From contig JAHJZX010000017.1 of assembly GCA_018826295.1 (NCBI GenBank), positions 1-64,000 of the forward strand: a stretch of 64,000 nt of DNA. The letters are read 5' to 3'. The first letter of the stretch is position 1; each line of letters opens with the position of its first letter. The notes below the pieces were generated by a model. That model was not told the DNA's origin and made no database searches. It saw only the letters and a list, made by a program, of their open reading frames with translations. The DNA comes from Gammaproteobacteria bacterium. Its GTDB lineage: Bacteria; Pseudomonadota; Gammaproteobacteria; Enterobacterales; Alteromonadaceae. The translations under genes and the position numbers were made by a program. Of this stretch, positions 1 to 9,430 are shown one piece after another.

Positions 1-45
1 GAAAAAATGTATATCCTTATCCATCTGGCGCCTTTCATCGTTCAT
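1..45 (-). CDS. 5' end of an unidentified protein (runs off the window)
   Basis: Only the first 15 codons are present, reading MNDERRQMDKDIHFF from an ATG at 45. A GGAG Shine-Dalgarno lies 6 nt upstream of that ATG, which supports a real start just downstream of the EVE-domain gene on the same strand. Too little is visible to name a family. Confidence rests only on the start signal and the open frame. Confidence 0.45.
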   Translation of the reverse strand, partial: MNDERRQMDKDIHFF

Positions 46-99
46 AACAGGCTCCAACCATCAGGGATAACAGGTTTCAGGTGCAATCGGCTTTGCGGC

Positions 100-558
100 T
101 TAACTTAGCTGCAATATCGTTTGCCACTGCTCGGGTGTAACTGGCATAACAGACAGCCTGCTGCCCCTTTGAACCAAAGGCAGCTCATTGAGCTTAGCTG
201 AGCTTTTAAGTTTGTCCAGCGTCACTATAGCGGGCAATTTTTTAACAAAAACCAGATCCACAGCCACCCAACGTGGCAGCTGTTTGCTGGATTTTTCGTC
301 AAAATAAGCACTTGCAGCATCAAACTGGCTGGGGTCGGCATAAGCTTCGCGTACAATACGGGCTATGCCAGCTACTCCGATCAGTTTGCAGCTGGAATGA
401 TAAATAAACACCAAATCATCCTGTCGTACCTGATCACGCAACATGTTACGTGCCTGATAGTTGCGTACGCCTTCCCAGACAACTGCGGTGTCGGGTGCGT
501 TGGCAAAGTCATCTATACTGCACTCGCTGGGTTCTGTTTTAAATAACCAATACGCCAT
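100..558 (-). CDS. EVE domain-containing protein
   Basis: Small soluble protein of 152 residues made almost entirely of one EVE domain (PUA-like fold, thought to bind modified nucleobases). It opens with MAYWLFKTEP, the typical first strand of the family, followed by WEGVRNYQARN and FIYHSSC, which are conserved in bacterial EVE proteins. The ATG at 558 is chosen because homologues start at MAYWLFKTEP and GGAGAT lies just upstream; a 12-residue extension to 594 has no such support. It lies 54 nt upstream of the partial gene at the window edge and divergent from tesB. The cellular role of stand-alone bacterial EVE proteins is poorly defined, so only the domain is assigned. Confidence 0.9.
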   Translation of the reverse strand: MAYWLFKTEPSECSIDDFANAPDTAVVWEGVRNYQARNMLRDQVRQDDLVFIYHSSCKLIGVAGIARIVREAYADPSQFDAASAYFDEKSSKQLPRWVAVDLVFVKKLPAIVTLDKLKSSAKLNELPLVQRGSRLSVMPVTPEQWQTILQLS

Positions 559-628
559 CTTTGCTGATCTCCGTGCTTTGCGGCAGAATAGCACGAGATA
601 TTCCGCAGATGTAACAGGAGAGTGAGCG

Positions 629-1498
629 ATGAGTCAGGTACTGAAGAATTTGCTGGGTTTGCTTAAACTGGAAACCATAGAGCAGGGCTTGTACCGCGGA
701 CCAAGCCAGGATTTAGGCTTTAAAGCGGTGTTTGGTGGCCAGGTAATGGGGCAGGCGCTGTCGGCCGCAAAGGAAACCATTGCGGAAGATCGCAAGGTGC
801 ATTCGTTCCACTCCTATTTTTTGCGCCCGGGTGACGCCGCTAAGCCTATTGTGTATGAAGTGGAAAATATCCGCGACGGTAAAAGCTTTAGTACCAGGCG
901 GGTAAGCGCTATTCAATATGGTAAGCCAATCTTTTACATGACTGCCTCGTTTCAGGTAGAAGAAAGCGGTTTTGAACATCAGGACCTGATGCCGCAGGTG
1001 CCAGGGCCAGAGCAACTGGTGTCCGATTTAGAATTTTATCAGCAACATGCCGAACTGATCCCGGAGAGCTTGCGCAGTAAGTTTATCTGCGAAAAGCCAA
1101 TAGAAATGCGGCCGGTAGATTTTCAGAATCCGTTTAAGCCGCAGGTGAGCGCAGCTAAGCGTTATGTCTGGTTTAAAGCCAATGGCGCTATGCCGGATGA
1201 TTTACGGGTGCATAAATATTTGCTGGCTTATGCGTCAGATTTTAACTTTCTGCCTACGGCCTTGCAGCCACATGGTAAGTCTTTTATGGCGCCCAATATG
1301 CAGGTGGCCACTATAGATCATGCTATGTGGTTTCATCAGGATTTCCGCTTTGACGATTGGTTGCTCTACGCAGTAGACAGCCCCAGCGCCTCAGGCGGCA
1401 GGGGCCTGGTGCGCGGTCAGTTTTATAACCGCGCCGGCAAGCTGGTGGCGTCGACCATTCAGGAAGGTGTGATCCGCGCTTACCCTACCAGCCGCTAA
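629..1498 (+). CDS. tesB: Acyl-CoA thioesterase II
   Basis: Cytosolic double-hotdog thioesterase that hydrolyses medium- and long-chain acyl-CoA to free fatty acid and CoA. It has 289 residues (E. coli TesB has 286). The catalytic triad of the family is visible at matching positions: Asp204 in YASDFNFL, Thr228 in [11 protein letters not shown] and Gln278 in TIQEGVIR. The first hotdog motif [10 protein letters not shown] lies near residue 35. An AGGAG ribosome site precedes the ATG. The 3' end overlaps the convergent plsB stop by 4 nt with no separate terminator visible, so the two lipid genes share their 3' boundary. Confidence 0.96.
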   Translation: MSQVLKNLLGLLKLETIEQGLYRGPSQDLGFKAVFGGQVMGQALSAAKETIAEDRKVHSFHSYFLRPGDAAKPIVYEVENIRDGKSFSTRRVSAIQYGKPIFYMTASFQVEESGFEHQDLMPQVPGPEQLVSDLEFYQQHAELIPESLRSKFICEKPIEMRPVDFQNPFKPQVSAAKRYVWFKANGAMPDDLRVHKYLLAYASDFNFLPTALQPHGKSFMAPNMQVATIDHAMWFHQDFRFDDWLLYAVDSPSASGGRGLVRGQFYNRAGKLVASTIQEGVIRAYPTSR

Positions 1499-3936
1499 GG
1501 CGTGCTGGTAGGTAAAATGCTCTGAATACTCTGCAGCACCTCGTTACGTAACAGCAGGCTGACGGTGTCGTTTAGCTGTTGCAAAGACGCTGTGCTGCTG
1601 ACACGGCTATGCTGATCAGTCTGGCTATAGCCACAGTCTTTCAGGGCATTTAGTAAGGTGGCAAATAGCTGTTTGTCATAGTACTCAGGTGCATTAATGC
1701 CATGCAGTTGCAACAGCCGCTGTGCCAGCTGATGGCTGTGTTTTTCCAGCTCAGCCCGGCTTTGTGGGCCCTGACTTTCCATCAGCTGCAGTACCATGGC
1801 ATAACGCTGCAAGGTATGCTCGGCGTTATGCGCCAGCAGGCTTAGCATAAAATAACCCTGGCTGTGCTGAGCCGGTGCACGGTATTTATCACCCTGTTGT
1901 TCGGCCAGGCCGCTGTCCAGCAGCTGTTGCACAACGGCGCTGCAATATTGCTCTACGTCTGCTAATTGTAAAAACAGCTCTTGCTGCAACAGCGGATATA
2001 ACTGACGCACTATGTGCTGCAATTCGCCTGCGCTGACATCACGCTGGTGCAAAATAGCGCTGGCAATAATAGCCGGCAGCATAAACAGGTGCAGCACATT
2101 ATTGCGGTAATAGCTGAGCAAAATAGCGTTATCATCGCTAAGTTGAATTAGTTGACCAAAGCTATCGTTATGCTGGCTAACCTTTTGTAATTTCAAAGCA
2201 TGATCAATAAGTTGCTCGGCATTTTCTGCCGGTAGGGTGATCTGGTCAGTATAGGGTACTGCCCGTTGTAGCTGCAGGTAAAAGTTAATTTGCTGTGCCA
2301 GCTCAGCCCGGGTTAACACATGCTTGTCAGTCGCCAACAGGCAAAGCGCAATAAGATTGATACTGTTTAGCGCTGCGGCCTGGTTAATGCGCTGCATCAT
2401 TTGCTGGGCCAGATCGGCCACCACCGGGTTTAGCCATTGCGGCTTCTGTACTTCCAGTGTGTCTATATCCTGCTTCCAATCCGGCACTTGCTGGTTAAGA
2501 TAACTGTTTAACGTCAATGGTTGGCCAAAATTAACATAGCCATAGCCATAATCGCGCAGATTGCGGATGGCTTTTAACACGCCCCAGACCGATTCCTTTT
2601 GTTTACCGGAGCCTTTTAACTCACGCAGGTAAGTGCTTACTTCCATTACGTGCTCATAGCCGAGGTAAACCGGTACCAGCGTTACCGGACGCTCTATGCC
2701 ACGCAACATCGATTGCAGTGTCATCGCCAGCATACCGGTTTTCGGTTGCAGTAAACGGCCAGTGCGGCTGCGGCCACCTTCCGAGTAGTATTTTATCGAA
2801 TAACCCTTAGCAAATAGCTGGCACAGGTATTCGCGAAACACCGCCGAATACAGCTTGTTGCCGCTAAAGCTGCGCCGGATAAAGAAAGCACCGCCACGAC
2901 GGAATATTGGCCCGGCCGGCCAGAAATTAAGATTAATACCGGCTGCAATATGCGGTGGCACCAGGCCTTGCTGATAAATAACATAGCTCAGCAATAAATA
3001 GTCCATATGGCTGCGATGGCACGGTACATAGACGATTTCATGCCCTTTTTGCGCCAGATCGCGCAGCATGTCGGCATTGTTTACATTGATACCGGTGTAA
3101 AGCTTATGCCAGAGCCAGCGCAGTACCCGATCACCAACCCGTAGGGTAGAAGCACGGTAATCGGCTGCGATCTCTAACAGCAATTTGCGCGCCTCGGCCC
3201 GTGCTGCACTGGTACTGATTCTTTTGCTGCGCGCTTCATCATCAATGGCCTTTTTCAGTGCCGGTGCCGCTAACAGAGCATTGAATAGCTGGGCGCGGTT
3301 AACCAGTTTCGGCCCGGTGGCTGCCAGACGCTGCCGGTAGAAATGGAAGCGGGACATTCGCAGCAGCTTGTGTGCGGTATCCTGATCGGCACCAAACTGC
3401 GCCGCCATTTGTTGTAAGGAAACCGCCTTACTAAAACGCACCAGCGTGTGGCGCCCGGAAATCAGCACAATTATTAGCTTTGCCAGCCAGTTTGGTGCAT
3501 GGGCTTCACCCAGCAGCCACTTAATGCTGTTTTCTTTGCCGGGTGCCCGACCCCATAACAATGCTACGGGTACCAGCTGGGCATTTAATTGCGGGTCGCT
3601 AAGATGTGCCTGTAACAGCGCTTGCCCCTGTTCCAGAGCCAGGGTTGTACCGCGTTTAAACAATAGTGTATGCGGCTTTTCCAGAAATAAGGTCCGTGGG
3701 TGCGCTCTGCCATTTAACGTGACGTTGTCGGCGGGATCTGGCAGATCTAGGGCTGCACAAATACGTCGTATCGCCGTCAGATCAGCGGCCGATTCGGTAG
3801 TGCAGATATAAAACAGTGGCCTGGATTGATCCAGTGCCAATTCGGCTATCGGCTGCTCAGGAACGACTTTGTACTTCAGCAGCGGCCACATTGGCCATTT
3901 TAGCAGGGCTGCAAACAATTTTACCGACCGGAACAT
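1495..3936 (-). CDS. plsB: Glycerol-3-phosphate 1-O-acyltransferase
   Basis: Membrane-associated enzyme for the first step of phospholipid synthesis: acyl-CoA or acyl-ACP plus sn-glycerol-3-phosphate to lysophosphatidate. It has 813 residues (E. coli 807). Acyltransferase motif I is [11 protein letters not shown], with His307 and Asp312; motif II is GGAFFIRR, motif [16 protein letters not shown] and motif [13 protein letters not shown]. The ATG at 3936 has GGAAGGA just upstream and gives the MFRSVKLF start; the 28-residue upstream extension has no ribosome site and is rejected. It is divergent from lexA, as in enterobacteria and Shewanella (there often with dgkA between, absent here). Confidence 0.97.
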   Translation of the reverse strand: MFRSVKLFAALLKWPMWPLLKYKVVPEQPIAELALDQSRPLFYICTTESAADLTAIRRICAALDLPDPADNVTLNGRAHPRTLFLEKPHTLLFKRGTTLALEQGQALLQAHLSDPQLNAQLVPVALLWGRAPGKENSIKWLLGEAHAPNWLAKLIIVLISGRHTLVRFSKAVSLQQMAAQFGADQDTAHKLLRMSRFHFYRQRLAATGPKLVNRAQLFNALLAAPALKKAIDDEARSKRISTSAARAEARKLLLEIAADYRASTLRVGDRVLRWLWHKLYTGINVNNADMLRDLAQKGHEIVYVPCHRSHMDYLLLSYVIYQQGLVPPHIAAGINLNFWPAGPIFRRGGAFFIRRSFSGNKLYSAVFREYLCQLFAKGYSIKYYSEGGRSRTGRLLQPKTGMLAMTLQSMLRGIERPVTLVPVYLGYEHVMEVSTYLRELKGSGKQKESVWGVLKAIRNLRDYGYGYVNFGQPLTLNSYLNQQVPDWKQDIDTLEVQKPQWLNPVVADLAQQMMQRINQAAALNSINLIALCLLATDKHVLTRAELAQQINFYLQLQRAVPYTDQITLPAENAEQLIDHALKLQKVSQHNDSFGQLIQLSDDNAILLSYYRNNVLHLFMLPAIIASAILHQRDVSAGELQHIVRQLYPLLQQELFLQLADVEQYCSAVVQQLLDSGLAEQQGDKYRAPAQHSQGYFMLSLLAHNAEHTLQRYAMVLQLMESQGPQSRAELEKHSHQLAQRLLQLHGINAPEYYDKQLFATLLNALKDCGYSQTDQHSRVSSTASLQQLNDTVSLLLRNEVLQSIQSILPTSTP

Positions 3937-4014
3937 CGTTGTCCTTCCAAGATTCAAAGTTGCTAAGCATAACATGAGGCGCGGGTGTGGAAAAATGCTC
4001 GCCACGACAGAAAC

Positions 4015-4042
4015 TTGCAATTATAGTTCACCTGTATATACT
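4015..4042 (+). promoter_or_regulatory. Predicted lexA promoter
   Basis: TTGCAA at 4015-4020 and TATACT at 4037-4042, separated by 16 nt, form a sigma70-like promoter. The -10 lies inside the first SOS box, so bound LexA would block polymerase directly. Confidence 0.6.
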
Positions 4043-4047
4043 CACAG
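4032..4047 (+). promoter_or_regulatory. LexA (SOS) box 1
   Basis: CTGTATATACTCACAG matches the gammaproteobacterial SOS box CTGT-N8-ACAG. It overlaps the predicted -10 of lexA and lies 27 nt before the start codon. Confidence 0.93.
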
Positions 4048-4053
4048 TATTCA

Positions 4054-4069
4054 CTGTACAGGTAAACAG
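4054..4069 (+). promoter_or_regulatory. LexA (SOS) box 2
   Basis: CTGTACAGGTAAACAG is a second CTGT-N8-ACAG box. It is centred 22 nt after the first, about two helical turns, and ends 4 nt before the lexA ATG, so it overlaps the ribosome-binding region. A double box at lexA matches the E. coli arrangement and implies tight autorepression. Confidence 0.9.
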
Positions 4070-4073
4070 CACT

Positions 4074-4700
4074 ATGAGACCCTTAACGCCACGGCAGGCC
4101 GAGATCCTGCAATTGATTAAAGACTACCAGCAAGATACCGGTATGCCACCAACTCGGGCAGAAATTGCCCAGCAGCTTGGCTTTAAATCGGCTAATGCTG
4201 CAGAAGAGCATTTAAAAGCCCTGGCAAAAAAAGGTGTTATTGAAATGATGCCGGGTACCTCACGCGGTATCCGCCTGATGGACAATGCCCAAAATGATAG
4301 CGAAGAAGAGGCTGGTTTGCCGTTAATTGGCAAGGTTGCCGCTGGCCAGCCAATATTGGCAGCAGAGCACGTACAGGACCACTATAAAGTAGACGCTAAC
4401 CTGTTTAAGCCGCATGCTGATTTTTTGCTGCGGGTACAGGGCATGAGTATGCAGGATATTGGCATACTGGACGGTGATTTGCTGGCAGTGCATAAAACCA
4501 GCCAGGCCCAGCCCGGGCAGGTAGTAGTAGCACGGGTAGATGACGATGTTACTGTTAAGCGTTTCCAGCGCGATGGTAATACGGTGCTGCTGCAAAGCGA
4601 AAATAAAGATTTTAATGTGATTAAAGTTGACTTGCGCGCCCAGCATTTTGCGATTGAAGGCTTGGCTGTAGGCGTGATTCGCAACGGAAGCTGGTTATAA
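4074..4700 (+). CDS. lexA: LexA SOS-response repressor
   Basis: Transcriptional repressor and self-cleaving serine protease of the DNA-damage response, 208 residues (E. coli 202). The N-terminal winged helix includes [16 protein letters not shown] at about residues 22-37, nearly as in E. coli. The scissile bond is Ala90-Gly91 in KVAAGQP. The catalytic dyad is Ser125 (QGMSMQD) and Lys162 (VTVKRFQ). The ATG at 4074 is chosen over the longer frame from 3987 because it gives MRPLTPRQ, the family N-terminus, and because an earlier start would place coding sequence through the promoter and SOS boxes. Autoregulation through two SOS boxes is expected. Confidence 0.98.
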   Translation: MRPLTPRQAEILQLIKDYQQDTGMPPTRAEIAQQLGFKSANAAEEHLKALAKKGVIEMMPGTSRGIRLMDNAQNDSEEEAGLPLIGKVAAGQPILAAEHVQDHYKVDANLFKPHADFLLRVQGMSMQDIGILDGDLLAVHKTSQAQPGQVVVARVDDDVTVKRFQRDGNTVLLQSENKDFNVIKVDLRAQHFAIEGLAVGVIRNGSWL

Positions 4701-5006
4701 TTTGTACTAAGCTCAATAAGTTAATTGTTAAAAAGCGCTGGTATGACCACTGAGGTTTGCCGGCGCTTTTGCTATTTAGGGGTTTACACTGAGTCGAATT
4801 TGGATAATTCTTAGGCTGAAACTGATTAAATAATAACAACAGAGTCAGTTCTGGCTTCAGCGCTAGCCCCGAAGCCAACACTTACAATAACAATAATAAA
4901 CTGATGAAACTTCAGACATAGGTTCGGTGTGGGTGAGTAAGAACCGTGTAGTACTGTGCGCTTAGTTTCTGCAGTTTGCTTTGCAAAATGACAGAGGAGA
5001 AGTCCA
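4701..5006. other. Intergenic region between lexA and the oxidase operon
   Basis: 306 nt without a supportable gene. It contains the lexA terminator at 4731-4770, a 7-bp inverted repeat (TGGCTTC at 4852-4858 with GAAGCCA at 4871-4877, no U-tract) and the coxB ribosome site AGAGGAGA. The oxidase promoter must be here, but I could not pick convincing -35/-10 boxes. Confidence 0.5.
4731..4770 (+). terminator. Rho-independent terminator after lexA
   Basis: Arms AAAAGCGCTGG (4731-4741) and CCGGCGCTTTT (4760-4770) pair over 11 bp with one G-U. The loop is 18 nt and the hairpin ends in four T residues. Confidence 0.65.
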
Positions 5007-6149
5007 GTGACGAAAACGCGTTGTCTTCGTTGGTCGCTGCCAACCCTGCTTTTAGCTGCAACAGCTAATGCAACGGATATGCCCCTGAATATGACTCAGG
5101 GCGTAACGGAAATCAGTCAGCAGGTTTACCAGCTGCATATGACGATTTTCTGGATCTGTTGTGTTATTGGTGCAGTGGTGTTTGGGATCATGTTTTGGTC
5201 CATAGTTCGACACCGGAAAGCGCGCGGAGTGCAGCCAGCCCAATTTCATGAAAGTACCAGGGTCGAAATACTCTGGACCGCAATACCGGTAGTAATACTG
5301 ATTATTATGGCCATTCCGGCCACCAAAACCCTGATTGCTATGGAAGATACCACTGAGGCTGATGTCACGGTACTGGTTACCGGCTCACAGTGGAAATGGC
5401 ATTACAAATATCTTAATCAGGACGTTGAGTTTTACTCGTTACTGGCAACGCAAAAAGAGCAAATAAACAACAAGTTTGCCAAAGGCGAAAACTACCTGCT
5501 GGAAGTTGACCGGCCTTTGGTGATCCCGACCGGCAAAAAAGTGCGCTTTCTGATGACATCTGATGACGTTATCCACTCCTGGTGGGTACCGGCCTTTGCA
5601 GTAAAAAAAGACGCTAATCCCGGTTTTATCAATGAATCCTGGACCAAAGTAGACCAACCCGGTGTTTATCGTGGCCAGTGCGCTGAGCTGTGCGGTAAGG
5701 ACCATGCTTTTATGCCGATAGTTGTGGTAGCTAAAACCCCGGCAGAATATGACGCCTGGCTTAACGCTGAGCAACAACGTATAGCTAAAGCCAAGGCTGA
5801 AGAGCAGGAACTGCTGGCGATGAACATGAGCATGGACGAGCTAATGGCGGTGGGTGAGCGCACTTACATCGCCCATTGCGCGGCTTGCCATCAGCCCAAT
5901 GGTGAAGGTCTGGCGGGCATTTTCCCGGCGTTAAAAGGCAGTGCCCTGGCACTACATGATAAAGCTGGTCATATCGACGTCGTGCTAAACGGCAAAGCCG
6001 GAACAGCCATGCAGGCCTATGGCAAACAGCTGAGTTTAAAAGAGCTGGCGGCGGTAATTACTTACGAGCGCAACGCCTGGGGTAACAATACCGGAGAACT
6101 GGTGCAGGCCGCAGATGTGCATGCAGCAGCGCAAGGTAAAGGGGAATAA
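5007..6149 (+). CDS. coxB: Cytochrome c oxidase subunit II with fused cytochrome c domain
   Basis: CuA-bearing electron-entry subunit of a heme-copper oxidase, 380 residues. A signal peptide is followed by two transmembrane helices at about residues 44-66 and 88-106. The cupredoxin domain has ligands His190, Cys225, Glu227, Cys229, His233 and Met236 (CAELCGKDHAFM). A C-terminal cytochrome c domain carries CAACH at 291-295 with a probable axial Met in GTAMQAYG, so this is the caa3-type fusion in which the last cytochrome c is part of the enzyme. The start codon is GTG, with GGAGA 7 nt upstream and no competing ATG. It is the first gene of the operon; coxA starts 2 nt after its stop. Also called ctaC. 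Confidence 0.96.
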   Translation: MTKTRCLRWSLPTLLLAATANATDMPLNMTQGVTEISQQVYQLHMTIFWICCVIGAVVFGIMFWSIVRHRKARGVQPAQFHESTRVEILWTAIPVVILIIMAIPATKTLIAMEDTTEADVTVLVTGSQWKWHYKYLNQDVEFYSLLATQKEQINNKFAKGENYLLEVDRPLVIPTGKKVRFLMTSDDVIHSWWVPAFAVKKDANPGFINESWTKVDQPGVYRGQCAELCGKDHAFMPIVVVAKTPAEYDAWLNAEQQRIAKAKAEEQELLAMNMSMDELMAVGERTYIAHCAACHQPNGEGLAGIFPALKGSALALHDKAGHIDVVLNGKAGTAMQAYGKQLSLKELAAVITYERNAWGNNTGELVQAADVHAAAQGKGE

Positions 6150-6151
6150 GG

Positions 6152-7741
6152 ATGAGTGCAGTAGTTAACGATCATGAACATGATCACGAGCATCATGACC
6201 ATAAGCCCAGCGGTATAAAGCGCTGGCTGTACACCACCAACCATAAAGACATCGGTACTATGTATCTGGTGTTTGCGCTGGTAATGTTTTTTATCGGCGG
6301 CGCAATGGCCATGGTGATCCGGGCAGAATTGTTTCAGCCTGGTATGCAATTTGTTGAACCCAACTTCTTCAACCAGATGACCACAGTGCATGGCCTGATC
6401 ATGGTATTTGGTGCGGTTATGCCGGCCTTTACCGGTTTAGCCAACTGGATGATCCCGATGATGATTGGCGCGCCGGATATGGCATTGCCGCGAATGAACA
6501 ACTGGAGCTTCTGGATCCTGCCATTTGCGTTTTTAATCCTGTTGATGTCGTTGTTTATGCCTGGCGGTGGCCCTAGCTTTGGTTGGACATTTTATGCACC
6601 ACTATCAACAACATACAGTGGCGATAGCACTGCTCTGTTTGTGTTTTCCGTTCACATTATGGGTATATCGTCGATAATGGGCGCGATTAACGTCATCGTC
6701 ACGATTTTCAACCTGCGTGCACCCGGCATGACCTGGATGAAAATGCCGTTGTTCGTCTGGACCTGGTTAATTACGGCGTTTTTGCTAATTATGGTGATGC
6801 CGGTGTTGGCAGGCGTCGTTACCATGGTACTGACAGACAAGTATTTTGGTACCAGCTTTTTTGACGCTGTCGGTGGCGGCGACCCGGTGCTGTTTCAGCA
6901 TATTTTCTGGTTTTTTGGTCACCCTGAAGTGTACATCATGATACTGCCGGCGTTTGGCATAGTGTCGGCGATAGTGCCAACCTTTGCCCGTAAACCGTTA
7001 TTTGGCTATGCCTCTATGGTATATGCCACGTCCAGTATCGCGCTGCTATCATTTTTGGTGTGGGCGCACCACATGTTTACTACTGGTATGCCGGTGGCCG
7101 GGGCCTTGTTCTTTATGTACTGCACCATGCTGATAGCCGTGCCAACCGGGGTAAAAGTGTTTAACTGGGTAGCGACGATGTGGCGCGGTGCTATGACCTT
7201 TGAAGTGCCAATGATGTTTGCGCTGGCGTTTATCGTGCTATTTACCATCGGCGGTTTCTCCGGGCTTATGCTGGCTATTACGCCGGCAGACTTCCAGTAT
7301 CACGATACCTACTTCGTAGTGGCGCATTTCCATTATGTGCTGGTAACCGGTGCGGTGTTCTCCATTATTGCCGCAGTATATTACTGGCTGCCAAAATGGA
7401 CCGGCCATATGTACGATGAAACCCTTGGCCAGTGGCATTTCTGGTGTTCGCTGATTTCGGTTAACTTGTTGTTCTTCCCTATGCACTTTGTCGGGCTGGC
7501 GGGTATGCCACGCCGGATCCCGGATTACGCGCTGCAATTTGCCGACTTTAATGCCTTTATCAGCATTGGTGGCTTTTTATTCGGCGCCTCGCAACTGATA
7601 TTCGTCTGGGTACTGGTGAAATGTGCCCGTGGCGGCGAGAAGGCGACAGCGCAGGTGTGGGAAGGTGCAGAAGGCCTGGAATGGCAAGTCGCTTCACCGG
7701 CGCCTTACCATACTTTTGACACACCGCCGGTGATTAAGTAG
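6152..7741 (+). CDS. coxA: Cytochrome c oxidase subunit I
   Basis: Catalytic heme a / heme a3-CuB subunit of the terminal oxidase, 529 residues with about twelve transmembrane helices. Visible signatures are the CuB/Tyr region HPEVYIMILPAFG, the CuB pair WAHHMF, and HDTYFVVAHFHYVL, which carries ligands of heme a3 and low-spin heme a. The N-terminus has a His/Asp-rich stretch (DHEHDHEHHDH, about residues 7-17) before the usual TTNHKDIGTMY motif; this extension may bind metal, but that is inference. The gene is two bases from coxB and ten from ctaG, so co-translation is likely. Also called ctaD. Confidence 0.98.
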   Translation: MSAVVNDHEHDHEHHDHKPSGIKRWLYTTNHKDIGTMYLVFALVMFFIGGAMAMVIRAELFQPGMQFVEPNFFNQMTTVHGLIMVFGAVMPAFTGLANWMIPMMIGAPDMALPRMNNWSFWILPFAFLILLMSLFMPGGGPSFGWTFYAPLSTTYSGDSTALFVFSVHIMGISSIMGAINVIVTIFNLRAPGMTWMKMPLFVWTWLITAFLLIMVMPVLAGVVTMVLTDKYFGTSFFDAVGGGDPVLFQHIFWFFGHPEVYIMILPAFGIVSAIVPTFARKPLFGYASMVYATSSIALLSFLVWAHHMFTTGMPVAGALFFMYCTMLIAVPTGVKVFNWVATMWRGAMTFEVPMMFALAFIVLFTIGGFSGLMLAITPADFQYHDTYFVVAHFHYVLVTGAVFSIIAAVYYWLPKWTGHMYDETLGQWHFWCSLISVNLLFFPMHFVGLAGMPRRIPDYALQFADFNAFISIGGFLFGASQLIFVWVLVKCARGGEKATAQVWEGAEGLEWQVASPAPYHTFDTPPVIK

Positions 7742-7750
7742 GAGCACGTT

Positions 7751-8311
7751 ATGGCACTGAAGCATAAGCCACTAACTTTTAAACTGGCCGTTACTGCTCT
7801 GGCTATGTTTGGCTTTGGTTTTGCTTTGGTGCCGCTGTATGACGTGTTTTGCGATCTGACCGGATTAAACGGTAAAACCGCGGCTACCGCAGCCACGGCC
7901 GAAGCGGCGCAAATTGATCTTAGCCGTCAGGTGGTGATTGAATTTATCGCCCGGCCTAACAAGCAAATGCCCTGGCTGTTTAAACCGGAAGTGACCCGCA
8001 TGACAGTGCACCCGGGTGAAATTCATATTATGAATTACCTGGCAGAAAACCCGACCAGCCGCATGATTATAGGTCAGGCTGTGCCGTCGGTATCACCCGG
8101 TCAGGCCGCATTATACTTTCACAAAATAGAGTGTTTTTGCTTTACCCAGCAGCAGTTGGCGGGCGGTAAAAACATGCTGATGCCGTTACAGTTTTATGTG
8201 GATCCGGCACTGCCGAGCCAGTTTAGTACCATTACGCTGTCGTACACCTTATATGACGTAACCAGCGCTTGGACCGGCGACAGTGCAGAGCCATCCCAAC
8301 TTGGGGAATAA
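7751..8311 (+). CDS. ctaG: Cytochrome c oxidase assembly protein CtaG (Cox11 family)
   Basis: Membrane-anchored copper chaperone that delivers Cu(I) to the CuB site of subunit I. It has 186 residues: one transmembrane helix near residues 12-30 and a periplasmic immunoglobulin-like domain. The copper-binding CFCF motif is at 128-131 (KIECFCFTQQ), and the additional conserved Cys34 (FCDLTG) sits just after the membrane span. It lies between coxA and ctaE, with one nucleotide before the ctaE start, the usual proteobacterial order. Confidence 0.96.
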   Translation: MALKHKPLTFKLAVTALAMFGFGFALVPLYDVFCDLTGLNGKTAATAATAEAAQIDLSRQVVIEFIARPNKQMPWLFKPEVTRMTVHPGEIHIMNYLAENPTSRMIIGQAVPSVSPGQAALYFHKIECFCFTQQQLAGGKNMLMPLQFYVDPALPSQFSTITLSYTLYDVTSAWTGDSAEPSQLGE

Positions 8312-8312
8312 C

Positions 8313-9191
8313 ATGAATAAAACCTATGAAAAATACTATGTTCCCGCCCAGAGCCCATGGCCGATAGTCGGTGCCGTGGCGCTGTTTCTAATTGCTTTTG
8401 GTGCAGGCACTTTTGTTAATGAAGTAACCAAGCAACAACCGGGTTTCGGTGGCTATATGCTGGCGGCCGGCTTTGTTGTGTTGATCGTGATGTTGTTTGG
8501 CTGGTTTAAAAATGTCATCGATGAATCGATGAGTGGTTTGTACAGCGCGCAGATGGACCGCTCGTTCCGACAGGGTATGAGCTGGTTTATCCTGTCTGAA
8601 GTGATGTTTTTTATGGCGTTCTTCGGTGCCTTGTTCTACGGTCGGGTAATAGCGCTGGATTGGCTCAGCGGTGGCAGTAACAACGCCATGACGTTTGAAA
8701 TACTCTGGCCAAGCTTTGAAGCCATGTGGCCCTTGTTAAAAACACCGGGTGGTATTGAGACTCAGGCCATGCCAGCTACCGGTTTGCCGCTGATCAACAC
8801 GGCTATACTGGTTATCTCGTCTATTACGCTGCACTTTGCCCACACCGGGCTGGAACAACAAAAACGCGGCCAGTTAAAACTGATGTTACTGATCACCTTG
8901 CTGTTGGGTGCTACGTTCCTGAGTTTACAGGTGTATGAGTATATTCACGCATACCGTGATCTGGGTTTAACGCTGGCGTCGGGTTTTTATGGCAATACCT
9001 TTTTCCTGCTAACTGGCTTTCACGGCATGCACGTAACACTGGGAGCGATAATTCTGCTGTTTGTGTTTCTCCGCGTGTTAAAAGGCCACTTTACGCCGGA
9101 AAAACACTTCGCGTTTCAGGCTGCAGCCTGGTACTGGCACTTTGTTGATGTAGTCTGGCTGTGTCTGTATGTGTTTGTCTATGTCATCTAA
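8313..9191 (+). CDS. ctaE: Cytochrome c oxidase subunit III
   Basis: Seven-helix core subunit without redox centres that stabilises subunit I and its proton uptake, 292 residues. Family signatures include SEVMFFMAFFGALFYGR, FHGMHVTLG and the C-terminal WYWHFVDVVWLCLYVFVY. The ATG at 8313 is used, 1 nt after the ctaG stop; an earlier in-frame codon at 8283 would overlap ctaG by 29 nt and add residues unlike the family. Also called coxC. Confidence 0.97.
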   Translation: MNKTYEKYYVPAQSPWPIVGAVALFLIAFGAGTFVNEVTKQQPGFGGYMLAAGFVVLIVMLFGWFKNVIDESMSGLYSAQMDRSFRQGMSWFILSEVMFFMAFFGALFYGRVIALDWLSGGSNNAMTFEILWPSFEAMWPLLKTPGGIETQAMPATGLPLINTAILVISSITLHFAHTGLEQQKRGQLKLMLLITLLLGATFLSLQVYEYIHAYRDLGLTLASGFYGNTFFLLTGFHGMHVTLGAIILLFVFLRVLKGHFTPEKHFAFQAAAWYWHFVDVVWLCLYVFVYVI

Positions 9192-9194
9192 TAG

Positions 9195-9404
9195 TTAGTA
9201 AGGTCTGGGGTTCGGTTCAATGAGCCCCAGTGCCTGAGCGATAAAGATCAACACTAATACCAGGGCAGAAAACAACACACGCCGGCCAAGATAGCGCGAC
9301 ATTTTTACACCAGGCTGCGGTTGCCTGACCATCACCAGCCCGGCACGGAACAAATTAAAAATAATAAAAAGTAGTAGTGCGATGACAATAAGTTTAAGCA
9401 ACAT
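9195..9404 (-). CDS. DUF2909 small two-helix membrane protein
   Basis: A 69-residue protein with two transmembrane segments (about residues 3-24 and 41-60) joined by a basic loop, VMVRQPQPGVKMSRYLGRR. This layout fits the DUF2909 proteins found next to oxidase genes in gammaproteobacteria. It lies on the opposite strand, wedged between ctaE and the SURF1 gene in an otherwise collinear operon. The ATG at 9404 is preferred to a TTG two codons earlier. Its Shine-Dalgarno is one side of the palindrome CTCCGGAG shared with the SURF1 gene. Function is unknown; a role in oxidase assembly is suggested only by location. Confidence 0.8.
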   Translation of the reverse strand: MLLKLIVIALLLFIIFNLFRAGLVMVRQPQPGVKMSRYLGRRVLFSALVLVLIFIAQALGLIEPNPRPY

Positions 9405-9414
9405 CTGCAACAGG

Positions 9415-9422
9415 CTCCGGAG
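9415..9422. promoter_or_regulatory. Palindromic Shine-Dalgarno shared by two divergent genes
   Basis: CTCCGGAG is its own reverse complement, so it provides GGAG on both strands. On the plus strand it lies 8 nt before the SURF1 ATG (9431); on the minus strand 10 nt before the DUF2909 ATG (9404). Confidence 0.6.
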
Positions 9423-9430
9423 TTTGATTG

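Noticed and set aside
3937-4020. N-terminal extension of PlsB beginning MQVSVVAS
   Set aside because: Would run into the lexA promoter region, lacks a ribosome site, and PlsB homologues start at the downstream Met.
3987-4073. 29-residue N-terminal extension of LexA
   Set aside because: It spans the promoter and both SOS boxes; LexA proteins start at the conserved M-LT-RQ sequence.
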